NCBI GenBank assembly: GCA_963819645.1
Contig: CAWFWZ010000004.1
Coordinates: 372,001 to 436,000 of the forward strand
Direction: 5' to 3'
DNA from: CAVVDY01 sp963819645
GTDB lineage: Bacteria; Acidobacteriota; Terriglobia; Terriglobales; Acidobacteriaceae
Length of the DNA: 64,000 nucleotides
Below the pieces are notes generated by a model. The model worked only from the letters and a program-made list of their open reading frames with translations. It made no database searches and was not told the DNA's origin. The position numbers and the translations under genes were made by a program. Below, piece after piece: positions 1-9,463 of this stretch (position 1 is the stretch's first letter; each line of letters starts with the position of its first letter).

Positions 1-1503
1 CGTCATGGGCGGCTTCGACTCGATGATCACCGAGAAGACGAAGAACGTGCTGATCGAGTCGGCATGGTTCGATCCGGCGACGCATTCGCCGCACCGCCAA
101 GCGGCTGGGCATGCACACCGACGCCTCGCATCGCTTCGAGCGCGGAGCCGATTGGGGCATCACGCCGCTGGCCTGCGATCGAGTGGCCGAACTGATTCTC
201 GAATCAGCTGGCGGAGAACTCATCGGCGAGCGCATCGATACTGTTGCACGTTCGCTTGAGCGGCCGCCCATCGCGTTGCATCGTTCCGAGGTCAAGCGCA
301 TTCTCGGCATCGAGCTCAGCGAGCAGGAGATCGAAAGCATTCTCGGCAAGCTGGGCTTCAGCGTGACCCCGGCACCTTCCAGCTTAGCTCCCACCCTGTC
401 CCAAAGGATGGGACAGGATGGGGCACCCAGCGTCGTCAGCGTGACCATTCCGACCTGGCGCCTTGATGTCGAGCGCGAGATCGATCTGCTGGAAGAGTTG
501 GCGCGCATCTACGGCTACAACCAGTTCCCTAACACGCTGCCATCGTTTGCCGGCGCTGTCGTCGCTCTGCCAAATGAGCAGAAGGACGCAAAGCTCCGCG
601 AGACCATGCTGGCGCTTGGCTACGACGAAGCCATCTCGATCACCTTCGTCTCCGAGCAGGACGCGCGCACCTTCAGTACGGCTGAACCGCTGCCGCTGGC
701 CAATCCTCTGAGCGAAGAGGCGGGATATATGCGCAACTCGCTCGTGCCCGGCCTGCTGAATATGGTTGCGTACAATCTTAACCGTGGCAACAACGATGTG
801 CGCCTGTTTGAAGCAGGCGAGATCTTCGCCAAGAACGGCGAGCGCCACGAGGAGCACCGCACGCTGGCCTTCGCCGCGACCGGCAATCTCATCCCGGCCA
901 ACGTTCATCGTGCGGCCGAGCCATACACGTTCTTCCACATGAAGGGCGACATCGAAGATTTACTGTCGTCGTTTCAGCACCAGACTCTGTACTTCGACAC
1001 CATGACCACGCACTATCTCCATCCCGGGCGTTCGGCGCGTGCGGTGCTCGACGGTGAAACTGTGGCGCCGCTTCGGACAGCTACATCCTGAGATCGCCGC
1101 CGCACGCAAGCTGCGCCAGGATGTGTTCATCGCCGAGGTACTGCTCGATCGTTTGTACAAGCACGCGCTGCGCGAGCCGAAGTACGAGCGCATCTCGAAG
1201 TTCCCTGCGGTCGAGCGCGACTTCTCCTTCGTCTTCGACGATGCGGTCACCTTCGAGCGCATTCGCTCAGCGGTCCATATGTTAGGCATTGCCGAGATGC
1301 AGCAGTTCGCGCCCCGCGAGATCTATCGCGGCGAGAAGACCCACTTGGGCAAAACCGGCCCGGATGGGGCACCCAAGTATTCAGTACTGCTCCACGCGGA
1401 GTTCCAGTCGAAAGAGCGCACCCTGCGCGACGATGAGGTCGCACAATGGTCAGCTCAAATCGTGCAGACGCTGGAGAAGCTGGGCGGGGTCCTTCGCGGC
1501 TAG
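1..1503 (+). CDS. pheT: Phenylalanyl-tRNA synthetase beta subunit, 5'-truncated by window edge, two frameshifts
   Basis: This is the beta chain of the PheS2-PheT2 enzyme that charges tRNA-Phe; the gene starts before the window. Visible parts are MITEKTKNVLIES at the left edge, TDASHRFERG (about 115-145), a B5-like stretch LHRSEVKRILGIEL (about 278-320), IPTWRLDVEREIDLLEE (about 445-495) and the C-terminal FDX-ACB anticodon-binding domain with FPAVERDFSFVF (about 1200-1235). The frame shifts by one base near 83 and near 1068; the span minus two bases is exactly 500 codons, so the shifts look like insertions. Two small palindromic repeats lie in frame inside the gene (388-429 and 1340-1375). 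The stop is followed 17 bp later by an inverted-repeat element. The gene is normally essential, so real loss of function is unlikely. Confidence 0.95.
388..429 (+). repeat. Palindromic repeat inserted in frame in pheT
   Basis: The sequence opens with CCCACCCTGTCCC and closes with GGGACAGGATGGGGCACCC around a short AAAGGA loop, so the transcript can form a hairpin. It encodes an extra segment resembling PTLSQRMGQDGAP just before the conserved IPTWRLD motif. The same 3' tag TGGGGCACCC recurs at 1364-1373 and 14652-14661. Confidence 0.75.
1340..1375 (+). repeat. Palindromic repeat inserted in frame in pheT (second copy)
   Basis: The sequence begins CCCACTTGGGC, has an A-rich loop, and ends GGCCCGGATGGGGCACCC. 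It encodes THLGKTGPDGAP between EIYRGEK and KYSVLLHAEF of the FDX-ACB domain, where relatives have a short surface loop. The tag matches the copies at 388-429 and 14625-14663 although the stem sequence differs. Confidence 0.65.
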
Positions 1504-1520
1504 CGTTGCCTCGAAAGACT

Positions 1521-1658
1521 TTCACCACAGAGGCACGGAGACACAGAGAATCCGGATTTAGCCAGTGGTGGCGAGTCGATACTCGGCTTGCCACCCCTAG
1601 ATTTCTTGGGCCGATCCTGGAACTTGTTCTCTCGGTGCCTCTGTGCCTCTGTGGTGAA
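1521..1658. repeat. Inverted-repeat element, CACAGAG family, copy 1
   Basis: The left arm (1521-1550) begins TTCACCACAGAGGCACGGAG and the right arm (1627-1658) is its imperfect reverse complement ending CCTCTGTGGTGAA, with about 76 bp between. It fills the gap between the convergent pheT and lpxD genes. The lpxD stop codon (1659-1661) directly abuts the right arm. It could act as a bidirectional terminator or RNA stabiliser, or be a MITE-like repeat. Confidence 0.85.
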
Positions 1659-2658
1659 TCAGTCATTCCGTTTCGCAAGTCTCGCTAACGTCGCCAACTC
1701 CCTCAAGTATTCGCGCAGCGGCTTCGCCGGAGTTCCCCAATACACCTCGCCCTTCCCGCGGAACTTCTTGTGTGGCAGGATACCGGCCTGTCCTCCGAGG
1801 ATCGAGCCCGCTTCGATCTCGGCATGATCGCCGATACCGACCTGTCCGCCGAGCATGCACTCGTCACCCACGCTCACGCTGCCGGAGAGACCGACCTGCG
1901 CCGCCATGATCACGTTGGCACCCAGGGCACAGTTGTGGCCGATGTGCACCAGATTATCGAGCTTCGTGCCCGGACCAATCACCGTCGCGTCGAGCGCGCC
2001 GCGATCGATTGTCACGTTGGCTCCGATCTCGACATAGTCGCCGATCACGAGCTGCCCGATCTGCGGGAACTTCACATAGCCGTCCGTACTTGTCGTCGCG
2101 CACGTAGCCGAAGCCATCGCAGCCGAGCACCGCACCGGCGTGAACGATCACCCGGCGACCGAGCGTTGTGCCTGAGTATATGACCACTCGCGGATAGATC
2201 TGGCAGTCGTCGCCGATGACGACCCCGGCACCGATGCAGCATCCCGCGGAAACATAGGTCCGATGGCCGATGACGACGTTCGGCTCGATCACGGCATGAG
2301 CATCGATGCTCGCAGTGGGCGAGACCTTGGCCGACTGATGAATGACAGCGGTCGCGTGAATCGCCGGAGGATACTGCGGAGCAGCGTGCAGCAGCGACCC
2401 CGCCGATGCGAATGCGAGCCGCGGGTTGGCGGCGATCAGCAGCGGCTTGGTGGCTCTCTGGTTCGCGGCAAACTCTCCGGCAATCACCGCCGATGCTTGT
2501 GAGTTCAGCGCATCCGCCAGATGCTTGTCCGACTGCACAAATACCAGATCGCCAGGCTGGGCGCTGGCGATGCTGGCAACCCGCGATACTTCAACCTGTC
2601 CATCGCCGATAAGGCGCGCGGAGACAAACTCCGCCAAGGATTGCAATGTTTGCGGCAT
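1659..2658 (-). CDS. lpxD: UDP-3-O-acylglucosamine N-acyltransferase LpxD, one frameshift
   Basis: LpxD adds the second hydroxyacyl chain in lipid A synthesis in the cytoplasm. The start is set at MPQTLQSLAEFV (2658), the first Met of the LpxD N-terminal domain; the longer upstream reading is Arg-rich and unlike the family. The N-terminal uridine-binding domain is followed by left-handed beta-helix hexapeptide repeats (for example VIGDYVEIGANVTIDRGAL, and the IGHNC motif that carries the catalytic His). One extra base near 2085 (between GYVRDDKY and DGYVKFPQIG) splits the frame; the corrected length is 332 aa, normal for LpxD. It supports a Gram-negative cell envelope. No other lpx gene is adjacent. 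Confidence 0.93.
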
Positions 2659-2707
2659 GCGCCTGTTATAGGCGACTGAGGCGCGAATGACAATCCTGCT
2701 CTTGCCA

Positions 2708-3091
2708 TCAATCAGCCCACAGCGAAGCCCTCGGCTGTGGTCCGGTCTTCTTCTCCTCCCAGAGGCAGATCTCATTTCCGTCGAGGTCGTGAAACGATGA
2801 AAGCAGTCCCGGTCCTTCGTCCACAGGTTCCGCGCTCATAACGCCGAACCGTATGAGGTCGTTTCTCTCGGCATTCATGTTGTCGACACGCAGGCATAGT
2901 CGGGCATTTCCGATGCCGCGATATCTTTCGGCATGTTTGGTAGGAACCAGTTCCAGGCAAACCCCATCGACATCAAACCTGGCGACCAGGTCCTTCGACT
3001 CCAACTTCAATCCCAGAGTGTTCTCGTAGAAGGCGACCGCGCGCTCCAGGTTAGAGACATAGTAGAAGACACAATCGAACCTGAGATTCAT
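2708..3091 (-). CDS. VOC/glyoxalase-fold protein, 127 aa
   Basis: This is a single vicinal-oxygen-chelate domain. It opens MNLRFDCVFYYVSN, has the AVAFYENTLGL helix-loop typical of the family, and ends with the FHDLDGNEICLWE strand whose Glu is often a metal ligand. The start at 3091 is chosen because the upstream extension is encoded by repeat DNA and is not family-like. Substrate and reaction cannot be told from sequence; the family includes lyases, dioxygenases and resistance proteins. It lies 49 bp from lpxD on the same strand and downstream of an inverted-repeat element, so it may be transcribed alone. Confidence 0.85.
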   Translation of the reverse strand: MNLRFDCVFYYVSNLERAVAFYENTLGLKLESKDLVARFDVDGVCLELVPTKHAERYRGIGNARLCLRVDNMNAERNDLIRFGVMSAEPVDEGPGLLSSFHDLDGNEICLWEEKKTGPQPRASLWAD

Positions 3092-3175
3092 GCCGCCAGC
3101 GTAGCGCCAGCGCTGGCTTAACTTCAGTGATAAGGGCGCAGAAAAATTCGGCCAAGGCCCATTTCGAAACTGCCC

Positions 3176-3250
3176 TTCACCACAGAGACACAGAGGCACG
3201 GAGAAATTCGGAAATCAAACTCTCAGTGTCTCCGTGTCCCTGTGGTTCAA
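3176..3250. repeat. Inverted-repeat element, CACAGAG family, copy 2
   Basis: The left arm (3176-3206) begins TTCACCACAGAGACACAGAG and the right arm (3222-3250) ends GTCCCTGTGGTTCAA; the loop is only about 15 bp. The right arm ends one base before the fadE stop codon (3251-3253). Stray reading frames in it encode HRDTEARRN-like and LCASVSLW-like peptides that are repeat artefacts. Confidence 0.85.
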
Positions 3251-5043
3251 TTACGCCGTTACGTACTTGCCGGTTTCGAGCACGCGCGCGGCAATCTGCT
3301 CCTGCAGCGCGATGACGTTTACCGGCTCGTGCTTCACCAGACGCCGGACGATCGCCATCTGCGTGCGCAGCATGTCGCCTTCGGCCACGGCGGCGATGAC
3401 CTTCTTCGCCGCAGCTTCCAGTCGAGCCCATGCGCGCCGGCGATGTACACCTGCGTCATGGCCGCGACCAGAGCAGCTCTTGGCCTCGCCGTTTGCTTCG
3501 GCATACTTACGCGCACGCAGCAGGCACGAATCCATGGTGAACGACTCAATCACCATGTCGGCGATGGCTCCCATGATTTCCTGCTGATCGGCCAGCTTCT
3601 GCATGTACTTCTGCGACGCCGCACCGGCAATCAGCAGCGAAAGCTTCTTCGCGTTGGAGACCATCTTCTGCTCCGCCGCGAGGAAGCCCTCGACCTCGTC
3701 GCCCATCGACGGACCAGACATCACTTCGTCCATCGTCTTCTTGATGGCAGGCAGCAGCGGAAGCTGTCCGCTCATGGCACGCTTCAGCAGCCAGCCGGTG
3801 ATGATGAGCCGGTTGATTTCGTTGGTGCCTTCGAAGATACGGTTCACGCGCGAGTCGCGATACGGCGCGCTCCGCCGGATACTCCTCGACAAAGCCGTAG
3901 CCGCCGTATATCTGCACTGTTTCGTCGACGATGTAGTCGAGGATCTCCGAGCAGGCGACCTTGATGATCGAGCATTCGACGGCATATTCCTCAATGGTCT
4001 TGCGGATTGCCTCGGGATTCTTCTCAACCAGGCCCGAGCGCAGTGTCCATCATGCCGACCGTGCGATAGACCATCGATTCGCCCGCGTAGGTGCCGACCG
4101 CCATCTGCGCCAGCTTCTCGCGGATAAGACCGAAGTCGGCAATGCTCTTGGTGAATGCTTTGCGCTCCTTGGCGTAGGCAATGGCGTTGACCATTGACAT
4201 ACGCCCTCCGCCGACGCAACTCGCACCCAGCTTGAAGCGGCCCACGTTGAGGATGTTGAAGGCGATGATGTGTCCCTTGCCGATATCGCCAAGTACGTTC
4301 TCGACCGGCACCTGGCAATCGTTGAGGATGAGCGGCGCAGTGGACGAGCCACGAATGCCCATCTTCTTTTCTTCCGCACCGACCGAGAATCCGGGGAAGG
4401 TCTTCTCGACGATGAAGGCGGTGAACTTCTCGCCATCGATTTTGGCGAAGATGATGAACAGGTCGGCGAAGTGGGCGTTGGTAATCCACATCTTCTCGCC
4501 GTTCAGGATGTAGTGCTTGCCATCGGGCGACAGCACCGCACGAGTGCGAGCGTTCATGGCGTCGGAGCCGCTGGTGCTCTCCGACAGCGCGTAGGCGCCG
4601 ACGATCTCGGCGGTCGCGAGCTTCGGCAGGTACTTCTGCTTCTGCGCTTCGGTGCCAAAGAACACGATGGGCAGGGTGCCGATGCCGCTGTGCGCGCCGA
4701 GCGTCACCATGAAGCTGCCGTACTTCGACATGAAGTCGGAGATGATGGCCGACGAAACTTTGTCCATGTCGGAGCCGCCGTATTCGGTGGGGATGTCGGC
4801 GTTGGTCAGGCCCTGCTCCGCCGCTTTTTTCAGCAACTGGCGGCAGACCTCCCACTCCTTGTGCTCCATCTTCTCGGCTTCGGGAACCACCTCGTTGGTG
4901 GCGAAATCTTCAGCGAGTTTTACGACCATCAAGTGGTCTTCGTTAAAGTCTTCCGGGGTGAAGACGTTTTCCAGGTTGTGCTCTTCGAGCAGAAAGCTTC
5001 CGCCCGTAGTTTTGGTCTTGGGAGCTGCCGTCATCGTAGCCAT
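3251..5043 (-). CDS. fadE: Acyl-CoA dehydrogenase, FadE-type, four frameshifts
   Basis: This FAD enzyme catalyses the first step of beta-oxidation (acyl-CoA to trans-2-enoyl-CoA). It starts at ATG 5043 after an AGAGG-type ribosome site. Family motifs are YALSESTSGSDA and GEKMWITNAHFADLF in the middle domain, then QIYGGYGFVEEYPAER and RIFEGTNEINR, whose Glu is the usual catalytic base. A long C-terminal extension makes it about 596 aa, the length of Bacillus FadE rather than short-chain dehydrogenases (about 380). Frames shift near 4032, 3864 and 3478 (one extra base each) and near 3423 (one missing base); the corrected span is 597 codons including stop. It is the last gene of a fadN-fadA-fadE cluster, 185 bp after fadA, with an inverted-repeat element in that gap. 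Confidence 0.93.
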
Positions 5044-5076
5044 GGTTCAACCTCTAGTTTGATCTTCAAAAACCTG

Positions 5077-5225
5077 TTCACCACAGAGACACGGAGACAC
5101 AGAGGAAGAATTTGGGCTTCGGATTTCTCGATGCTGCCACGCCATTCGCATGTGAAAGCTCTTCAACAAACCAAAGCTCGAATCGATTTCGGTTTCTCCG
5201 TGTCTCTGTGCCTCTGTGGTTCAAT
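5077..5225. repeat. Inverted-repeat element, CACAGAG family, copy 3
   Basis: The left arm (5077-5107) begins TTCACCACAGAGACACGGAG and the right arm (5194-5225) ends GCCTCTGTGGTTCAA, enclosing about 85 bp. It lies between the fadA stop (5229) and the fadE start (5043), so it would be transcribed as a large stem-loop inside the operon. It could reduce or process the distal fadE message. Confidence 0.85.
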
Positions 5226-5228
5226 CTC

Positions 5229-6407
5229 TTACTGCAAATTCTCGAAAATGCCTGCCGCGCCCATGCCACCGCCGACGCACATGGTGACCATGCCGTATTT
5301 CGCTTTGCGGCGCTTCAGTTCGCGGATGATGCTGGCCGTCAGCTTGGCTCCGGTGCAGCCCAGCGGATGGCCCAGCGCGATGGCGCCGCCATTCACATTG
5401 ATGCGCGAGGGATCGAGCCCGCCTTGCTGAATTACAGCCAATGATTGAGCCGCGAAGGCCTCGTTCAATTCGATCACGTCGATGTCGCTCAGCTTCAGGC
5501 CGGCGCGTTTCAAAACTTTGGGAATCGCGAATACCGGGCCCAGTCCCATTTCTTCGGGCAGGTAGCCGGCCGTGGCGAATCCGACATAGCGCGCCAGCGG
5601 CTTCAGTCCCAGCGCCTTCGCCCGCTCGGCCGACATGACGATTGCAGCGGCAGCACCATCGGACATCTGCGACGAGTTGCCGGCGGTGACTGTGCCCTTG
5701 GCGTGGAATGCCGCCTTCAGCGCAGCAAGCGCTTCCATCGAGGTGTCGGCACGCGGGCCTTCGTCCATCTTGAAGATGATCTCGGTGCGCTTGGGCTTCG
5801 AGCCGTTCGGAGTGGTGAAGCTCACCGGCACGGGCACGATCTCGTCGTCGAACTTGCCGGCTTCGATGGCGGCGATCGCCTTCTTGTGGCTGTCGACCGA
5901 GAACTGGTCCGACATCTCGCGGGTGATGTTGTAGCGCGAGGCCAGCCGTTCCGCGGTCAGTCCCATCGAGAGATACGCGTCGGGATAGTTTGCGATCAGC
6001 CACGGGTTGGCCGAGACCTTGTGGCCGCCCATGGGGATCATGGTCATCGACTCGACACCGCCGGCGACGACTACATCCGCCGCGCCCGCCATGATCTTCT
6101 CGGCTGCCATCGCAATCGCCTGGAGCCCCGAGGAGCAGAAGCGGTTGATGGTCATGGCCGACGCTTCGACCGGCAGTCCGGCGCGCAGGGAGGCGATGCG
6201 AGCGACGTTCATGCCCTGCTCTGCCTCAGGCATGGCACAGCCGAGTATGACGTCTTCGATCTCCTTGGGATCGAGCTGAGGCACGCGCTCGAGCGCGCCC
6301 CTGATCGCCACAGCGGCGAGGTCATCGGGACGGGTGGCGCGCAGCGTTCCCTTGTTGGCGCGGCCGACCGGGGTACGAACGGCGGATACGATTACGACGT
6401 CAGACAT
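5229..6407 (-). CDS. fadA: Acetyl-CoA acyltransferase (thiolase), FadA-type
   Basis: This enzyme carries out the thiolytic cleavage that ends each beta-oxidation round. It is 392 aa, intact and of normal length. Active-site residues are all visible: nucleophile Cys91 in NRFCSSG, His347 in GGAIALGHPLG and Cys377 in CVGGGMGAAG; the NEAFAAQ motif is also present. The start ATG is preceded by a GGAG-type site. It sits between fadN plus a small gene and fadE in the Bacillus fadNAE order. A 428 bp upstream gap with an AT-rich stretch and a CRP-like palindrome suggests an additional promoter of its own. Confidence 0.96.
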   Translation of the reverse strand: MSDVVIVSAVRTPVGRANKGTLRATRPDDLAAVAIRGALERVPQLDPKEIEDVILGCAMPEAEQGMNVARIASLRAGLPVEASAMTINRFCSSGLQAIAMAAEKIMAGAADVVVAGGVESMTMIPMGGHKVSANPWLIANYPDAYLSMGLTAERLASRYNITREMSDQFSVDSHKKAIAAIEAGKFDDEIVPVPVSFTTPNGSKPKRTEIIFKMDEGPRADTSMEALAALKAAFHAKGTVTAGNSSQMSDGAAAAIVMSAERAKALGLKPLARYVGFATAGYLPEEMGLGPVFAIPKVLKRAGLKLSDIDVIELNEAFAAQSLAVIQQGGLDPSRINVNGGAIALGHPLGCTGAKLTASIIRELKRRKAKYGMVTMCVGGGMGAAGIFENLQ

Positions 6408-6420
6408 GTTCTTAAGCTCC

Positions 6421-6446
6421 GAGCTGCCAGCTCCCAGCCGCCAGCC
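6421..6446. repeat. AGCTNNCAGC-type simple repeat
   Basis: The run reads GAGCTGCCAGCTCCCAGCCG and continues in the same 7-8 bp period. It resembles the AGCTATCAGC repeats at 33461-33490, 33620-33657 and 34311-34336. It lies just upstream of the fadA start. Confidence 0.5.
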
Positions 6447-6451
6447 AAAAC

Positions 6452-6465
6452 GTGATGCACATCAC
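6452..6465. promoter_or_regulatory. CRP/FNR-family-like palindrome upstream of fadA
   Basis: GTGATGCACATCAC has the GTGA-N6-TCAC symmetry of CRP/FNR-superfamily sites and lies about 45 bp upstream of the fadA start. A similar 14-mer, GTGACGTATGTCAC, lies upstream of the ferredoxin gene (25446-25459). The regulator is unknown. Confidence 0.45.
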
Positions 6466-6834
6466 CGAAATTTTTGTGTGTGCGATATTTTAGAATCAAT
6501 GAGTTAGACATGATTTGTATCGCAAATATTTGAATCTAAATATAGTTACAAGCAAATATTTGAAAACAAAGGCATTTATGCCGCCGCTCCGCGACCCCGA
6601 ATCCGTTGTTTGTCTCGTCGCCCACGCGGTGGGGCTACTACCCGTCGGCGTGCGTCCGCGCATGTGCCGCCGCCAAAGCGGCTCGAGGTTTTTGATCGAC
6701 AGCTGACCGCGGGCTTACGCCGCACGGCTAAACCAAATATCGCCCTTCGGGCTCGCTAGCGGCTCGTGTATCCGGTTCCGATCGGCTTCCTCAGCGCGAC
6801 CCGTTGGTTTGCGAGCCGCGCGAGCCTGAGCGCT
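6466..6834. other. Gene-free stretch between the 72-aa gene and fadA
   Basis: Positions 6480-6580 are strikingly AT-rich for this genome and hold two identical 13-mers GCAAATATTTGAA (6522-6534, 6552-6564), each centred on the palindrome CAAATATTTG and exactly 30 bp apart. From about 6590 to 6830 the DNA is GC-rich repeat material, including ccgcgggcttacgcc and cgcccttcgggctcgc, which resembles the repeats near 38495 and 61000. No convincing coding sequence is seen. Confidence 0.6.
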
Positions 6835-7053
6835 TCACGTCGATGGTCCAAACTCGACGCCAAATCTCGCGACAATCCTCTGCACCTGTTCGACTTCCGG
6901 AAGAGCGTTAGAATCCGACGAGGTAACGCCTTCTAGAATGGAGCGAGCTTCGAGGTCGTACTCGTCCGAAGGAGCTCCTAGCTCCAACAGACCTTCAATG
7001 TCCACTTCGTCGAGTGCCCGCTTGATCCGACGAAACAAGAGTTCGGCATCCAT
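6835..7053 (-). CDS. Small acidic protein of 72 aa, coupled to fadN
   Basis: The ATG lies two bases after the fadN stop codon, so the two are probably translationally coupled. The protein starts MDAELLFRRIKRALDEV and contains GAPSDEYDLEARSIL. This stretch resembles the small DUF1871-type proteins, which is only a weak recognition by eye. It is acidic with no membrane segment or cysteine. Its position inside the beta-oxidation cluster hints at a link with fatty-acid metabolism, but a neutral passenger is equally possible. Confidence 0.65.
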   Translation of the reverse strand: MDAELLFRRIKRALDEVDIEGLLELGAPSDEYDLEARSILEGVTSSDSNALPEVEQVQRIVARFGVEFGPST

Positions 7054-7055
7054 CT

Positions 7056-9463
7056 CTAGTTCCTCAGCGTCTTGCCGGTCTTCAGCGTGAACTGGATGCG
7101 CTCTTGCGTTTTGCGCTCGCCTGCGAGTGACTTGAAGGCTTCGCGCTCAAGATCCAGCAGGTACTGTTCGCTGACCAGCGTGCCCGGCGTGACGTTTCCG
7201 CCGCAGAGAACTTCCGCCACTTTGCCGGCGATCTTCAGCTCGTGATCGCTGATGAACTCGCCCTGCCGCATGATGTGCGCGCCCAGCTTCAGCGTCGCCA
7301 GGATGCTCTCGCCCGGTGCAGGAATATCTTTGCGCGGGATCAGCGGACGCCAGCCTTCGTGCTTCAGCTCCAGCGCACGTTCTTTTGCGTCGGTTAGCAC
7401 GCGCTCACGGTTCATGGTGACGTTGTCACCCGGCGACAGGAATCCCAAGTTGCGCGCCTCGGCTGCCGAGGTCGAGACCTTCGCCATGGCAACGGTTTCG
7501 AACGCCTGCTTCATGGCTTCCATCAGTTCGACGCTCTCGCCGCGTCCTTGCGGACGAATGTGCGTGGCCTTGTGGATGGCGCGAATCGTCATCTCCTTGC
7601 AGCCGCCGCCTCCGGGCAGCAGGCCGACGCCGACTTCGACCAGGCCGGAGTACAACTCGGCGTGCGGTTGACGGGCCGCGCCGTGCAGCATGATCTCGAG
7701 TCCCCCCACCGAGAGTCATGCCGAACGGCGCGACCACAACCGGTTTCGTAGAAAACTTGATGGCCTGCGTCATGTTCTGGAACTGGCGGATGGCCATGTC
7801 AACTTCGTCCCATTCTTCTTCCTGCACCGCCATCAGCAACATCATGATGTTGGCGCCGACGGAGAAGTTGGGAGCGTCGTTGGTGATAACGAAAGCGTCG
7901 AAGTTGTCGCCCGCGCCGCCGGGCTTCATGGTCGAGGTGATCATCTGCACGATGTCGCCGCCCAGCGAGTTCATCTTGGAGTGGAACTCGATGCAGCCGA
8001 CACCATCGCCGAGATCGACCAGCGAGGCTCCGGAATTCTTCTTCACAACTCCGTTCGACTTTTTCGCAACTGTTACCGACCATACGCCGGCCGGAACTTC
8101 TTCCGGCTTGTAGTTGGCCGACGGCAACGTCGAAGAAGTCGCGGCCGCTGGGGACCTTGGTGTCATCGGCATACCAACTGGTCTTGCCCGACGCCAGCAG
8201 CTTCTCGACGTTGGCCGCTACTGGGCTGGCCTTCCTTCTTCATGCGCTCGACGGTCTTGGAAACGCCGGCCATGTCCCACAACTCGAACGGGCCATACTC
8301 CCAACCGAAGCCCAGCTTCATGGCGCGATCGATCTCGACCACAGAGTCGGCGATCTCGCCAATGCGATTTGCCGAGTACGTCCACAGGTCCGAGAGGACC
8401 GCCCACAGAAACGTGTTGGCCTTGTCTTTCGACGGCGCCAGCAGCATCACCAGGCGCTCCTGGCAGGTCTTCCACGTTCTTCGCCATCTCCAGCGCGGGC
8501 AGCTTTACCTTCTGCGCGGGCCGATATTCGAGCGTCTTCCAGTCGAGTGCGAAGCGCTGATCGCCGTCAGCACTCTTCTGCTTCTTGTAGAAGCCACCCT
8601 TGGTCTTATCGCCCAGCCACTTGCGATTGAGCATCTCCAGGAAGAACGGCGGCAGCTTGAGGTCGCCGCGCTCGTCCTTGATGTTGGTCGTGGCATTGCG
8701 GACAACGTGGCCGAGAATATCGAGTCCGACGAGATCGCCCAGGCGGAAGGTGCCGGTCTTCGGCCAGCCCACCGCAGTGCCGGTGAGCGCGTCGACTTCT
8801 TCGATGCTCAGGTCCATCTCCTGCATGATGCGCATGACGTTCAGCATGGAGAAGGTGCCAATGCGGTTGGCGATAAAGTTCGGCGTGTCCTTGGCGCGGC
8901 ACTACGCCTTTGCCGAGGTAGAGATCGCAGAAGTCGGCGACAGTCTGCATCAACTCGGGATCGGCGTCGGGGGTGGGAATCAGTTCCAGCAGGCGCATGT
9001 AGCGCGGCGGATTGAAGAAGTGCGTACCGAACCAGCAGCGGCGGAAGTCCTCAGAGAAGCCTTCGGCGATCTTGGCCACGGGCAGGCCGCTGGTGTTGGT
9101 GGTGATGATCGTTCCCGGCTTGCGAACGGCGTCAACGCGCTTCAGCAGCTCGCGTTTGATGTTGAGATCTTCGACCACGACTTCGATGATCCAATCGACT
9201 TCGGCCAGCTTCGGCAGGTCGTCTTCGAAGTTGCCGACGGTAACCAGGCAATCGAGTGACTGCTTGAAAAAAGCGGCGGGCCGGGACTTGACGGCGGATT
9301 CCAACCCGGCTGCGGCAATGCGGTTGCGCGCTGGGCCGTCAGCGTCAGGCGGAACGATGTCGAACAGGTAGGAGGGAACACCGGCATTGGCCAGGTGCGC
9401 GGAGATACGGGCTCCCATGGTGCCCGCTCCCAGGACGGCAACTTTGTTGATCTGTCTGTGCAT
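7056..9463 (-). CDS. fadN: 3-hydroxyacyl-CoA dehydrogenase / enoyl-CoA hydratase fusion, FadN-type, five frameshifts
   Basis: This is a bifunctional beta-oxidation protein. The N-terminal half has the NAD-binding VAVLGAGTMGARIS motif (residues 8-21) and FGTHFFNPPRYMRLLELIP of 3-hydroxyacyl-CoA dehydrogenases. The C-terminal half is a crotonase domain (DAPNFSVGANIMML, then LLPGGGGCKEM). This domain order and the corrected length of 800 aa match Bacillus FadN, not E. coli FadB (hydratase first). One extra base is needed near each of 8899, 8462, 8222, 8127 and 7704 (the last in a run of six G); the span minus five is 801 codons including stop. It is the first gene of the fad cluster, with a FadR-like operator about 275 bp upstream. 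Confidence 0.93.

Noticed and set aside
111..1091. Gene decay (pseudogenes) of pheT, lpxD, purD and others
   Set aside because: No internal nonsense codons in the correct frame, no loss of motifs, and several genes are essential. The genes are therefore kept as CDS.
3176..3250. Small proteins with HRDTEARRN or LCASVSLW peptides at the CACAGAG elements
   Set aside because: These peptides come from translating the inverted repeat in different frames; they lack start signals and recur wherever the repeat occurs.
4270..5430. Long open frame on the plus strand opposite fadE and fadA
   Set aside because: It is antisense to conserved enzyme domains, Arg/His/Val-rich with no family resemblance, and runs through a repeat element. 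It is a shadow frame in GC-rich DNA.
7690..9015. 441-codon open frame opposite fadN
   Set aside because: It is antisense to the dehydrogenase/hydratase with a composition typical of reverse-frame translation, and it has no motif.
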